From Corythucha ciliata (taxonomy: Eukaryota > Arthropoda > Insecta > Hemiptera > Tingidae), in NCBI GenBank assembly GCA_038030265.1, contig CM075938.1, positions 55,049,189 through 55,113,188 of the forward strand: a stretch of 64,000 nt of DNA. The letters run 5' to 3'. Each line of letters begins with the position of its first letter. Position 1 is the stretch's first letter. A model generated the notes under the pieces. The model was not told the origin of the DNA and searched no databases. It worked only from the letters and a program-made list of their open reading frames with translations. Shown one piece after another: positions 51,301-60,485 of the stretch. Position numbers and translations under genes: made by a program.

Positions 51301-54300
51301 CGGAGAAGTTGCCATCATAAGCCGCGAATGGCATATCATTCAGTTTTGACGCAAATTAGAATTTTTCTCAATTTTAGCCAGGAATTAGCGTTTTGCGAAA
51401 TTGTAGCTGTAAATTGGCGGTTTTTCCATTTTTAGCCGTGAATTAGCACTTTTTCTCAATTTAGTCTCAAAATAACTTTCAAAAACTTTTACTTTTGGCC
51501 AGACTAATTATTTATTTTCTAAATAATACCCGCAAATTATTAGCGGGGTTTTCACATTTTAACACCGTATTAGCAATTTTATGTTACTTTTATGTATAGA
51601 CTATTGCTTCTTCTCAGTTCTAGCCCGTGAATCAGCGCGTTGTTTTTACTTATAGCCGTGCATGAAATTTCACGTTTGTCTGAATTTTAGCCACAAAGTT
51701 ACCTTCAGAAAGCGCGTATTTTAATTAGAAATTTCAAATTTCACCACACTTTACCCGAGAATTCTCGATGTTCCTCAATTTTGGCAGCGAATTGGCGCTA
51801 TTTCTAAATTTTAGCAGCGTTGTAGCGTTTCCAAACCGTGCATTACCGAATTTTCTCAATTTTTGCCAAGAATTGCGGTGTTCTCCTCTAATAAAGACGC
51901 AAATTTTCAATTTTTTTTCATTTTTGCTGAGAATTATCACTGCTTCTCAATTAGTAGTAGTAGCCGCGCTAATTAGTGATTTTTTCTAATCGATTTTTGT
52001 TCACTTGTATCCGCGAATTAACGTTTTTCCTCAACCTTATACCCGCAAATTGCAAATTAGCGATTTTTCGCAATTTCAGTAGTGAATTTGCTATTTTTGC
52101 CCAATTTTTTCCTGAAAGCGTCTTTTTTTTCCGCAATATTATAGCGTGTTATCTCAATTTTAACCGCGAGGTTGGTCCAAAAACAACACTTTTGCGTTGA
52201 TTTGATTTCCACAATTTATTCGTAGAAAGGCAACCATGCACTGAGAATCAGCGATTTTTTCTCAATTTTAGTCTGGAAAGTTGCATTACGAGACCATGAA
52301 TCAGCGCTTTTTCGCAGTTATAGTCACGAATATTAGCGATTTTTTCAATTTTTTGCCACGTCAGCAAGTTGCAAATTGCCGATCAGCAATTATTAGTGGG
52401 CATAAAGGACCTAAAGAAACTGGGGACGCGGTGTATTTTCTTTTTTTTGCCGTGAATTTTACTCAAGATGGCGCGCATTTTCTCAATTTGAGCCACCAGA
52501 TTAGCGCTTTCGGGGGCTCAATCGAATATTTAGCTCATAGTCTTTGCTGATATCACTTGCAATGCAACGTTATAGCATTCTCCATCAGGTCGGATAAATT
52601 GAAATTCGTAGAAAGTAGCCAAATCACTGTCCAATCGTCCGACCTGTTCACATACCTACATCCATGGACAACCTAAAAATCCTCATTTATTCGTATTTAG
52701 ACTTTTCGGGGGCCCCGTTAGCCCCACCCCCTCGCCACACCTTGGTAAGAAGTCCAAGGAAGCAGCTGGAAACACGCGGAACTTTTCGGGCTGCTCGAAG
52801 TCGAGAAAATCTGTTAAAACTAACTTCAACGAGAAACACTCATTTTTGGAGATTTTATGGTGTTCTTTAGAGCGTTGGTACTATAGTGTCCCTTCATTGG
52901 TACTCTTGTATCTCTGGGAGGGGGGATTTTACTACCTCCAGGTAGTAAAATAGTACAATTCCGCTGTTACCCCCCCCCCCTCCTTCCCTCGATACGCCCT
53001 GGTAGAGGGTGGTCGCTCTTTCGGGAATAGCCCCCCCCTCAAAAACCTTCAGTACTTCCACTACATCGCCTGAACTTTCTACAAATAAAAAGTATCAGGC
53101 AATAAATACGGAAAATATCTCACACCATGGTATCCTCATTTTGCACTTTTCCTCTTGGTTTTCTGAGTTTGGGGCTCGATATCTTGAGTTTTGATGTAGG
53201 GAGGTGCCGATTTGTTTACCCTGTTCTGAAGCTCCGAACCTGAGGAAGTTTTCCTGAACTTCGCCTTTCTATGTGACCAAAAACCAGCTGATTAACCATG
53301 GTAGGATATTGTCAATTATTTTGGAAATCGTATTTTCTTCAAGTTTAACTGGCAATAAAAGCTACACCACTAGAACTTAGTACAACTTCCACTACGAAAT
53401 CTTGAAAGAAATTTTGTGATCTTTTCAAAACTGTCGTCAATTTCGGTCCACATACGTTAGCACGTCATTTGTGCAAATAAAATGTCAATGAGCTTAAAAA
53501 GAGGAAAAACGTGAGTACAGCAACATGTGCAAGTATTGCACATTAAAACTGAAACACCCTGTATATATAGGGTGTTCCAGAAGGAAACGTCAATACTTGC
53601 ACGTGTTGTAGTACTAATTACGAGGATCAATATTACTTTATGGACATAGGGTCGCAAACGCTTCGTTTCAGAGTTACAGGGTTTTTCGTACTTTTCAAGC
53701 CAAACCACCTCTTTCCTACAAGAACCGTTTCTGATGGGTTAACCTTTCAAAATGGAACAAATTCTTCAAAATCCAATTTTGAATGGGTACTGACCTACTG
53801 ATCACGTCTTGAGAAACGTCGACATGTTTTGCAAAGTCAAGATTCAATTCTTTTTCCAGGGTCCCTTCGCACAGTGGGCCGGTAATGATGACTCGTCTTC
53901 GTCGGCCAACAGTTCTGCAGTCAACGCCAACGATGGAATCAATAACGAGGCTCGGCTAAAGAATAAAAAAACGAACGACCTTCAGAGTCAGTTGTCGTAT
54001 TTTAGTAATCAACTGGACAATGTGCTGTAAGTGAATCGTTAACTTCATCTCGGATTTCTCGAAGGGGGTCACTTTTATTGTATATTCATCCTCCAAAACA
54101 TTGGGTTTATTTATTTATTTATTTTTTGGCGCCTGTTCATTGTTTTTAAAGAACGCCTAATAGTAGCGACAAATCGAAGAGCAATACCGAAGACAATTAC
54201 CCCCCAGTGAAAGAACAACCAAATTCCAAACCGGATAATGACGTTGGTAAGCGATTAAAATATTGTCCTTAAAATATTAAGCGATTAAAATATTGGACAA

Positions 54301-55428
54301 TTATATGTTTTGTTTTTTTTCTCAGGAGTTAAATGGATCGACAGGAATAATGCCGTAAGGCGGCCAAGCAATCCTGAGGAAGTTTGGAATTTTGGCCAAC
54401 CTCTGGTTAGAAAATCGATACTTTTTGTGGAAACTTATTATTCCTAATTTTGTTTGTTTTTTTAATGTTTCAGCCTGCCAATCAGAATGAACCAATCGCC
54501 AGTAGTGACGACACCCTGAGCACTCCTGTACTACAGGAAGAGAGTGAAGATCGTGAAGAAGCGAAGGGAGAAAGTGACGATTCCCGGGAAAGAATATTCG
54601 TCCTATCGTCGACTACCGTAAAAACATTAATATTGGTGCTAATTCCACTAATAATTGTTATTTTTCGCATTATTAGATTCAGCAAAAGTCCATGTTTGAG
54701 GGCATAATAACTAGCCTTGGAGGAGTTGTTAGCACGGAGTCGAACTACGATTCTCGATCTACTCATTTACTAATTGAAAAATTGGCTAGAAGTGAAAAAC
54801 TTTTATGTACTATCGCCAGCGGGAAATGGGTTCTTCACACATCGTACATTACAGAATGTTATCAGGCTCGGTGTTTTTTGCCGGTACTGTACCCCCCTCC
54901 CCCTTCGTCGGTTCTTATAATTTTATCGTCATTATTTTTTTCCTATCAGGAGGAAGACTTTGAATGGGGCAACGAACGAGCCCAGTCGCGTCTACCGCGC
55001 TACGCTCGTGGAACAATGGAAGCGGACTTGGCGCGAGCCGCTCACGAGTGGCGAATTAAATCCGATCAGTTGGGTCGAATTGGAGCGTTCACGCATATTC
55101 GAGCCGTTGTCGTCGCTACTGAAAGTCGAATGGCTCAGTACTCGCGTCTATTACAGGCGGGACGGGGTGTTCTTCTACCAAAAGAGTCGGTGGTTTTAAA
55201 CTACTTTGCTTCCCACTTACATTCTACGATTTTTTAATTTTTTTTTTTTTTTTTCCCCCAAACAGGAAAATTTCTGATGCGACGCACGTATTCTGGGACC
55301 AAGGAAAAATTGAGCTTCCGTTTGAAAAGTCAGAACTAAAGCATGTCCTACTTCTCAAGCCTGTTTATCTGGGCGATTTCCTTACGAAAGCAGACCCCGA
55401 TGTAAATAAGTACACAATTCGGTATTAG
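38764..55428 (+). CDS. TOPBP1: DNA topoisomerase 2-binding protein 1 (TOPBP1)
   Basis: TOPBP1 is a multi-BRCT scaffold for replication initiation and the activator of the ATR checkpoint kinase. Twenty-four exons close in phase to 1261 residues (vertebrate ~1520): 38764-38850, 38927-39066, 39152-39398, 43829-44030, 44114-44332, 44398-44517, 44577-44656, 44720-44892, 44961-45099, 45161-45251, 45318-45485, 45546-45724, 45789-45958, 46076-46284, 46358-46539, 46622-46816, 46875-46967, 53860-54026, 54152-54246, 54326-54405, 54474-54617, 54677-54883, 54950-55185 and 55266-55428. BRCT0-2 lie at about 1-290, BRCT3 at 355-440, BRCT4-5 at 556-725 and BRCT7-8 at 1055-1250. The ATR-activating tryptophan is plausibly in GVKWIDR (about 989). 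BRCT6 was not found. Introns 3 and 17 are 4.4 and 6.9 kb; all others are 58-125 nt. Confidence 0.93.
39540..40090. mobile_element. GC-rich insertion, probably a retroelement fragment
   Basis: About 550 bp with base composition sharply higher in G+C than the AT-rich surroundings, ending near GGGGGGCTCGGCATCAGG before an AT-rich tail (AATAATTAAATTGTTATGC). Overlapping frames on both strands (111 codons + at 39732, 95 codons - at 39997) contain no motif I recognise. The abrupt boundaries and AT-rich tail suggest a non-LTR or SINE-like insertion; this is inference. Confidence 0.5.
40297..40444. mobile_element. Foldback MITE (148 bp), TAAAGCCGGATACACA ends
   Basis: AAGCCGGATACACATG and GATACTTGCCAAGTAACGAG at left pair with CTCGTTACTTGGCAAGC and GTGTATCCGGCTT at right. 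Located directly before a family A array. Confidence 0.85.
40480..42960. repeat. Family A ~30-bp array (~2.5 kb)
   Basis: Reverse-oriented units to about 40880, then forward units (TTTTAGCCGTGAATTAGCG) to 42960, around 80 degenerate monomers. A ~110-bp inverted pair lies inside the array: ATAATTCAGGCAGCG at 41330 against CGCTGCCCGAATTATG at 41440. Confidence 0.85.
42961..43420. other. Unassigned sequence at the end of TOPBP1 intron 3
   Basis: Contains G12 and C8 runs around 43231-43266 and a GC-rich patch (43010-43090). A 127-codon frame over this stretch has no recognisable domain. Confidence 0.4.
43421..43612. mobile_element. Palindromic element rich in GTTTC/GAAAC
   Basis: Terminal-type motifs TTTCTTTAGTGGAAAC near 43439 and TTTCCTTAGTGGAAAC near 43584 bracket AAACTTGAAGTTTC and GTTTCAAAAAACTGAAAC palindromes. 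No coding capacity. Confidence 0.55.
43829..46967 (+). CDS. TOPBP1: TOPBP1 exons 4-17 (BRCT1 end to BRCT5 and linker)
   Basis: Compact cluster of fourteen exons with 58-117 nt introns. Exon 4 completes BRCT1 (YRTSWVQAVWNAS) and opens BRCT2 (FEGMRITCSNFPAATK). Exon 5 ends BRCT2 (GIPCVKDSWVYECVQ). Exons 7-9 form BRCT3 (GCKIYLLGFNAQEVD, RLSHVIVG, VKLSWLVESI). Exons 12-14 form BRCT4 and BRCT5 (VVDYAVVPING, GCVVTLSGYVDRERTF, GSKFTAAQKWGVPAL, SEKWLLACL). Exons 15-17 are a Pro/Ser-rich linker with a STPETPYGR segment. Introns at 45252-45317 and 45486-45545 are multiples of three without in-frame stops. Confidence 0.92.
47320..47560 (-). repeat. Family D repeat, reverse orientation
   Basis: AAACCAAATTCCCAGTATTT and AAACCGAATTTCATGGCATT type monomers. 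Confidence 0.6.
47860..48430 (-). repeat. Family D repeat, reverse orientation, with TTTTTTTG-rich interruption
   Basis: CCAATTTTGCGGATTTTT-like units separated by ~30 bp; a TTTTTTGTGTTTTTTG tract at 47990-48020 interrupts. Confidence 0.6.
48421..49230. repeat. Hairpin followed by ~170-bp degenerate direct repeats
   Basis: TTTGCTGAATCGAATGAGCG near 48422 pairs with GCTCATTCAATTCAGCG near 48574 (~170-bp hairpin). The right arm's CGTAACTCAAAAAAGTATTGAT is echoed by CGTAACTCAATTAATATTGAT near 48710 and CATAACTCTAGAAATAATCAG near 48871, giving a diverged direct repeat of ~160-180 bp. Function unknown. Confidence 0.55.
49230..49910. repeat. Family A array with a higher-order block
   Basis: Forward monomers to about 49450, then reverse monomers. 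The forward part (49230-49440) shares its order of variant monomers with 52140-52350. Confidence 0.75.
49942..50386 (+). repeat. Direct duplication of a ~150-bp segment, 292-bp period
   Basis: GGTCGGTGTTGTATTTGGGC with following sequence at 49942-50092 is repeated at 50234-50386, including ATCACTATAATTCACCAGTT against ATCACTACAAATCACCAGTT and AGTAGCCTTTGATTCC against ATAGCCTTTGATTCCC. Confidence 0.8.
50546..53092. mobile_element. Inverted-repeat-bounded element (~2.5 kb) carrying a family A array
   Basis: The left arm 50546-50613 starts TTTTTATTTGTAGAAAGTTC and continues through GAAGTACTGATGGTTTTTGA and GGGGCTATTCCCG. The right arm 53023-53092 is its inverted counterpart, ending GAACTTTCTACAAATAAAAA. 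Between them lie G/C-rich subterminal sequence, then about 1.8 kb of forward-oriented TTTTAGCCGCGAATTAGCG monomers (50760-52540). No transposase frame. Target duplication not resolved. Confidence 0.7.
50760..52540 (+). repeat. Family A ~30-bp array inside the 50546-53092 element
   Basis: About 55 degenerate forward monomers. The block 52140-52350 repeats the monomer order of 49230-49440 (GTTGGTCCAAAAACA, TTCCACAATTTATTCG, CTCAATTTTAGTCTGGAA, TTTTTCGCAGTTATAG). Confidence 0.85.
53525..53604. mobile_element. Palindromic element centred on ACACCCTGTATATATAGGGTG
   Basis: GTGCAAGTATTG at left pairs with CAATACTTGCAC at right. The centre is the near-perfect palindrome ACACCCTGTATATATAGGGTGT. No coding capacity. 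Confidence 0.75.
53860..55428 (+). CDS. TOPBP1: TOPBP1 exons 18-24 (ATR-activation region, BRCT7-8)
   Basis: Exons 18-19 are an acidic, Ser/Asn-rich linker (GNDDSSSSANSSAVNANDG). Exon 20 carries GVKWIDRNNAVRRP, matching the aromatic core of the ATR-activating domain. Exon 21 is acidic and leads into BRCT7. Exons 22-24 encode BRCT7 (MFEGIITSLGGVVSTES, GKWVLHTSYITECYQ), the EEDFEWG bridge, and BRCT8 (RAVVVATESRMAQYSRLLQA, ATHVFWDQGKIELPF, PVYLGDFLTK). The exon 23 donor is a weak GTCGGT, required by phase. Exon 24 ends at TAG 55426-55428 in the version given; an alternative 3' exon is possible. Confidence 0.9.
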
Positions 55429-55740
55429 CTAAATAATTTAAATTTTTCTATTTTTGTTGTTGTTTATTCGTGTTTGCAATAACTTACTTCTCTGTCTTCA
55501 ATTTTTCTTCTTTTTCTGGACTTGCCGTAAAAATTGCCCTCTAACGATGGGGTCAATTTTGTTTTGAAATCCGGCCGTTGAACACGTTTTTGGAATTTTC
55601 GCGCGGACATCGGCTGCGTGACTTGTGAGTCCTGAAGTCCCAAGAAAAAGCCGCGAACCTCGCTGGGCCCCTACCGTCGACTGGGAGAAATTCGGACGAA
55701 ACGAGACAACGCGAAACGCTCATATTTGGCGGCCCCTTAA
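55402..55740 (+). other. TOPBP1: Possible alternative TOPBP1 terminal intron and exon
   Basis: A GTAAAT donor at 55402 (after codon GAT, phase 0) could join to an acceptor CCCAAG ending at 55644. The resulting exon 55645-55740 encodes ~31 residues beginning KKPRTSLGPYRRLG, then TAA at 55738-55740. The tail is strongly basic, like the basic C-terminus of vertebrate TOPBP1. No AG dinucleotide occurs between the TAG at 55428 and 55628, an AG-free zone typical upstream of an acceptor with a distant branch point. 55741-55800 holds nothing recognised. Confidence 0.4.
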
Positions 55741-55799
55741 AGGTAGAGTCGTCATTTTAAATTTGAACTTGAACGATTTGACATCTGTGGCGCCAGGCA

Positions 55800-56247
55800 C
55801 CGGGAAATTGGTTTTTTTGAGTGTTCCAAATCTGCAATATTGGTTTTTTGAACCAGTCAAATCTGCCAAATTTCTCAATGAGCCAGGACTTCTAAATTGC
55901 GATTTATTTGGAGGTGGGAACCCTGTAAAATTGATTTTCGATGATCCACAAGATCAACATCCACTCCGGCTTACCCACCAAAATCCACAAAATGGACATC
56001 ACACTCACAGAACACAATTTGTCCGGGTTTGTCTCTCTCAAAAAAGCAGATTTTACAGAATTGCCACCCTAAAAATCCTATTTCACGAAGTTAGCCTCCT
56101 TCGAAGTCCAAATGGCGGTTTGTGACACTCGTCTAACCCAATTTATCAGTTTAGGTCATTTCAAGAACTGATCTCGATTTTTGCTCCTTTAAAAAAAAAA
56201 CACAATTCCTCTGGTATGGATCTTTTAAAAACCATATATTTCGCGAA
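55800..56247 (-). repeat. Family D-like repeat, degraded
   Basis: GGCACCGGGAAATTGGTTTT and CCAATTTCTCAATGAGCCAG type monomers. The 166-codon frame across 55625-56125 has no recognisable domain and overlaps these repeats. Confidence 0.5.
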
Positions 56248-58082
56248 CAGTGCCGGCTTTAAGGGGGGGGGGCGAGCTGGGCGACCGCCCGGGGGCGTCG
56301 TGTCCCAAGGGGCGCGCGTAGCAAAAAGACTGGTGGAAGGGTGGACGAGAAAAAATGACCTAAAAAGCTCATTTGATGTATGAATATTTCATAACTATAA
56401 AATAGCCGACAATTAGATTTTTTTTTAATTTTAGCCGTGAAATTTCCTCGACACTTTGTCCGCGAATTGCTGATTTTCCTAAATTTTAGCCGCGAAGTAG
56501 CGTTTTTATCCTATCTTAGCGATTTGTCTCAATTTTTGCCATGAATTGAAGTTTTCCTCGATTTTTGCAGCAAATTAGCGAATTTTCACCTTTTCTTCGG
56601 TGAATTAGCACTTTTTCTCACTTTGAGCTGCGCAGCGTTCTTCGTTAATTTCAGTCGCTCTAATTAATGATTTTTTTTTTCAATATTGGCCGCAAATTAG
56701 CGGTGCATGAACTATTTTGACCCGCGTTAACAATTTTTGTTTAACTTTTAGCTCTGGACTAGCGCTTTTTCCAGTTTTAGGCCCGAAGTGGCCTTCAGAG
56801 GCCACGGATTTGTGTTTTCCTAAATTTCAGGCACGAGTCAGCGTTCTTACTCAATTTTAGTCGTGAGTTAGCTGAATTTTTTCATTTTTATCCGATAATT
56901 AAAGTTTTTTTTTTACTCAATCCGCAAATTATCGGATTTTTTACAATTTCAGCCGCAAGTTTAGCCGCTAATTAGAGCTTTTTGTCAATTTCATTAGAGG
57001 ATTTGCTATTTTTCTCAGCTGTTGTCGTGGATTAGCGTTCGTCCCAATTTTAGCAGCTGATAAGCAATTATAAATTTCATTCTGAAAAGTCAGCTGCGAA
57101 TTAGTGGCTTTTTCACTTTTTTATCCGCGAATGGGCAATTTTTTTTTTTGCAATTTCAGTTGTGAATTTGTCATCTTTCTCAATTGAAGCCCCGAATTGG
57201 CGTGTTTTTTTCTATTGCATAGCCTTAGCGGGTTTTCTTGCCTCATTTTTTAGTTTTTTTCCCCCCTTTTAGCGCTTGCAGAAAACCAAAAACTGGGCCA
57301 CGACTCAATTTCACTAAAGAACAGCAAATTAGAGTTTTTCCTTCAATTTAGCCATAGATTCAAGGCTAAAATGAAGAAAAAGTGCTAATTCATGGTTGAA
57401 ATTGGGGAAAATGGCCCTTTAGTGGTTAAAAACAGGAAAAAAAACACGAATTCACCGCAAAAATTCAGAAAAATCGCTAATTCACGGCTAAAATGGTGAA
57501 AACCCGCTAATTCGTGAGAAGAAGCGTTGAAATTAGGAAAAAACGCTCATTCGCGGTTTAAGTGGAGAAAATGACATATTCGCGGCTCTTGAAGAAATCG
57601 CAACGAAAATTGTGGAAAAACTATAATTTGAGGCTGAAATGTAGAAAAATAAATAATTTTAGCGGCTAGAATGATTAAAAACGCTAATATGCGGTTAAAA
57701 TCAAGATAAATGGCTAATTGCGGTTTGATTTGCGAAATTTTACTAATTCACAGAAAATTTAGAAAATGGCAAGCCGCGATTTCCAAAATAACTTCGTGGA
57801 AAATTAGCAAAAAGCGCTAATTTACGGCAAAAATTGAGAAAAATCGCTAACTCACGGCAAAATTGAGAAAATCGGCAATTCGCGGCTAAAATGGAGGCAA
57901 TGTGGAAAAATGGTCAATTCAATAATGAAATTGAGAAGAAGCGATTTATTTTTGAAAAAACGATAATTAAAGTGGTTAATGTGGTGAAAACGCCAAATCG
58001 CGGCTTGATCTGAACGGTGACTTTCACGGGGCGCTGGTGAAATATTCGCCCGGGGGTGCATAATGTCTTAAGGCCGGCACTG
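56248..58082. mobile_element. hAT-like TIR element (1.8 kb) carrying a family A array
   Basis: Starts CAGTGCCGGCTTTAAGG and ends CCTTAAGGCCGGCACTG, a 17-bp terminal inverted repeat with one mismatch. Subterminal CGCCCGGGGG near 56286 and 58048 also match. The interior is almost entirely family A monomers, forward to about 57360 and reverse after it. No transposase. Flanks TTCGCGAA and TTGCGTGA do not make a convincing target duplication. Confidence 0.75.
56420..58010. repeat. Family A array inside the 56248-58082 element, converging halves
   Basis: TTTTAGCCGCGAATTAGCG orientation to about 57360, then AATTCGCGGCTAAAATTGAG orientation to the end, giving the element a roughly palindromic interior. 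Confidence 0.8.
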
Positions 58083-58279
58083 TTGCGTGAATCTTGCCCC
58101 GCAGAAAAATCAATTTCTTCAATAGTCCACCAATCCAATGCTTCAATGGTCAAGTTTTTGGCGAATAATTGTCAGTTTCCTTGCTTCTTTGTCTATTTCT
58201 TGACTTCTGTGTCAGTTTCCTGTCCTTTTTCTCAGGTTTATGTGGCAAAATTGGTTCCATAGAGCACTTATTTCCAATA

Positions 58280-58420
58280 TTTTGAGATTTCGGGGTATAG
58301 GTGAATCAATGGGGGGGGGGGGACAAGCAGAATCCCCCCCCCCCCTGAAGCTGGCAAAATCGAGCAAGGTTGGGGCGCGCAGGGGTGAGAAAGGTCCCAG
58401 ATCCGCCCTTGCTTCGGGGA
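58280..58420. repeat. Dispersed G/C-run element shared with 35720-35870
   Basis: G12 and C12 runs, then CTGAAGCTGG(C/T)AAAATC and CCCAGATCCGCCCTTGC, matching the block in the UBA3 3' flank. Confidence 0.65.
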
Positions 58421-58439
58421 GTCAATATCAAATTTTCTA

Positions 58440-60485
58440 CCGGAATTATTAGTTTTCCAGGTCCCTTGGCCACTTTCTAGGTTGAAATTGACAGTTTACA
58501 ACGACAAATTTCGCAAATGGACGGTTTTGTTGGGCGAAATTGCCAGTTACCAGAGTGAAATAGACGATTTCAAGGACGAAATATTGACAGTTTATGAAGG
58601 CTTTTAGAAATTGTCAGTTTCCAGGACAAAATTGACAGTTAATGCAACAAAATTTTCAGTTTGCGTGACATAATTGACCAAATTGACAAATTATTGGCAG
58701 TCTAGGTGGCCTTAAGGAATTGACATTTTCCAGTGCGAAACTGACAGTTTTGACCGACGAAATTCACAGTTTCTTGCACGGAATTGACAGTTTTGTTGGA
58801 CAAAATTGATCGATTCTTGGACGAAATCGACAGTTCATATGGCAAAATCGACAGTTTCTAGGACGGAATTGATGGTTTCCAAGACGAAATTGACACCTTC
58901 TACAGCAACGTCACGTAACCTGTCAATTGTGTTGTAGAAGAAAGTGTCAATTTTCTCTTGGAAACTATCAATTTCGTTTTAGAAACAGTCAATTTCGTCG
59001 TTCATAACTGTCAATTTTGTCGTTGATACCGTATATTTCGTAGTTTAAACCGACAATTTTGTCGTTCAAAACTTGCAGTAGTGCCCCCAGAAACTGGGGA
59101 AGAGAGGGCGTTCTCCGTTTAAACTGCCGATGTCGTTCTAGAAACAAGCGATTTTGTCCAAATTATTGAAATACTCTTCAGTTTTGTAGCGTAAAATGGA
59201 CAGTTTTCAGAGCAAAATTGTTTGTCTTAAGGACGAAATATTGGTAGTTTAGATGGCATATAGAAATTGGTCGTTTTGAACGAAGAAATTGGCAATTTTA
59301 GGTTAAAATTTACAGTTTCAACGATGAATTTGACAGTTTGAACGACGAAATGACATTTTCCGGGTCAACATTGGCAGTTTCTGGGACGGAATTGATAATT
59401 TCCAATACGAAATTGACACTTTCGACAGCAATGCCACGGTACTTGTCAATTGTGCTGTAGGAAGCGTCGATTTTGTCTTGGAAATTTATCAATTCCTCCT
59501 AGAAACTGTCAATTCCGTCCTGGATACTGTCTATTTCGTCGTTCATAATCATAACTGACAATTTTGATATTGATACCGTCAATTTCGTCATTGAAACCGT
59601 CCGTGTCTTTCTAAAAACTGCCGATTGGGTCCGGAAAACTGTCAATTTCGTCCTGGGTACTGTCAATTTCATGTTTCAAAACTGTCGATTTTGTCCTTGA
59701 ACCAAATTGACAAAATATTGGCATTTCAAGTGGATTTTGGAATAAACAGTTTGAACGACGAAATTGACAGTTTCCTGAACTTAAGTAACTGATTTCCCGG
59801 GCGAAATCGATACTTTCAAAAACGAAATAATAGCAGTTTATAGAGTTTAGAAATTTACAGTTTCTATGGTGAAATCGACAGTTTCTGACACGAAATTGAC
59901 AGTCTGTAGGACGAAATTGACAGTTTCTAAATTCGAAATTGTCAGTTTTGAACGATGAAATTGACAGTTTCCTGGACATAATTGACAGTTTTATAGCGCA
60001 AAATGGGCAGTTTCCTAAGCGAAAATCTTTGTTCCAAGGACAATATATTGGCAGTTTTGATGGCGTTTTATAAATTGCCACTTCCTGGGATAAAATTTGC
60101 AGTTCCCCGGGCTAAATTGAAAGTTTCGCGGACGAAATCGGCAGTTTATAGGACAAGGAGGGTTTGTAGGAGGAGGGTCAACATTGACAGTTTCTTGGAC
60201 GAAACTGACGTTTTCAAGGTCTAAATTTCCAGTTTATTGGACGAAATTGACAATTTCACCAGAATTTGTCAGTTTCCGAGGTATTGCGTTTCTCTTAGGA
60301 CGATATTGAGTTTCAACTGCGAAATTGCCAGTTTCTATGACGGAATTCCCAGTTTCTAAGACGGAATTGCCAGTTTCTAGGACGAAATTGACCGTTTCCA
60401 AGTCGAAATTGACTGTTTCAAAGACAAAATTGACAGTTTTACGGACGAAACTGGCAATTTCAAGGATGAAATTGACGGTATCAAG
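58440..60485. repeat. Family B 21-bp repeat (GACGAAATTGACAGTTTCTAG)
   Basis: Many consecutive copies spaced 21 bp (cleanest at 59880-59940 and 60330-60480), others 25-30 bp. Orientation changes near 58920, 59150, 59450 and 59700. Because 21 is a multiple of three, open frames across it show heptapeptide periodicity (for example KLTVSKT); these are not called as genes. Confidence 0.85.

Larger units (their letters stand above)
46968..53859 (+). other. TOPBP1: TOPBP1 intron 17 (6.9 kb), repeat-filled
   Basis: GTAAGT donor and TTTTTCCAG acceptor, both flanking exons in phase 0. The interior holds family D and A arrays, a ~290-bp tandem duplication, a 2.5-kb inverted-repeat-bounded element and foldbacks. 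46968-47320 and 47560-47860 contain G-runs (47108, 47780) but no recognised exon. Confidence 0.85.

Noticed and set aside
55625..56125. 166-codon open frame downstream of TOPBP1
   Set aside because: Most of it overlaps family D repeats; only its first ~100 bases, in another frame, are retained as a possible alternative TOPBP1 exon.
58440..60485. Regularly spaced short repeats resembling a CRISPR array
   Set aside because: Units are degenerate, contiguous, change strand and lie in a eukaryotic genome; no spacers or cas genes.
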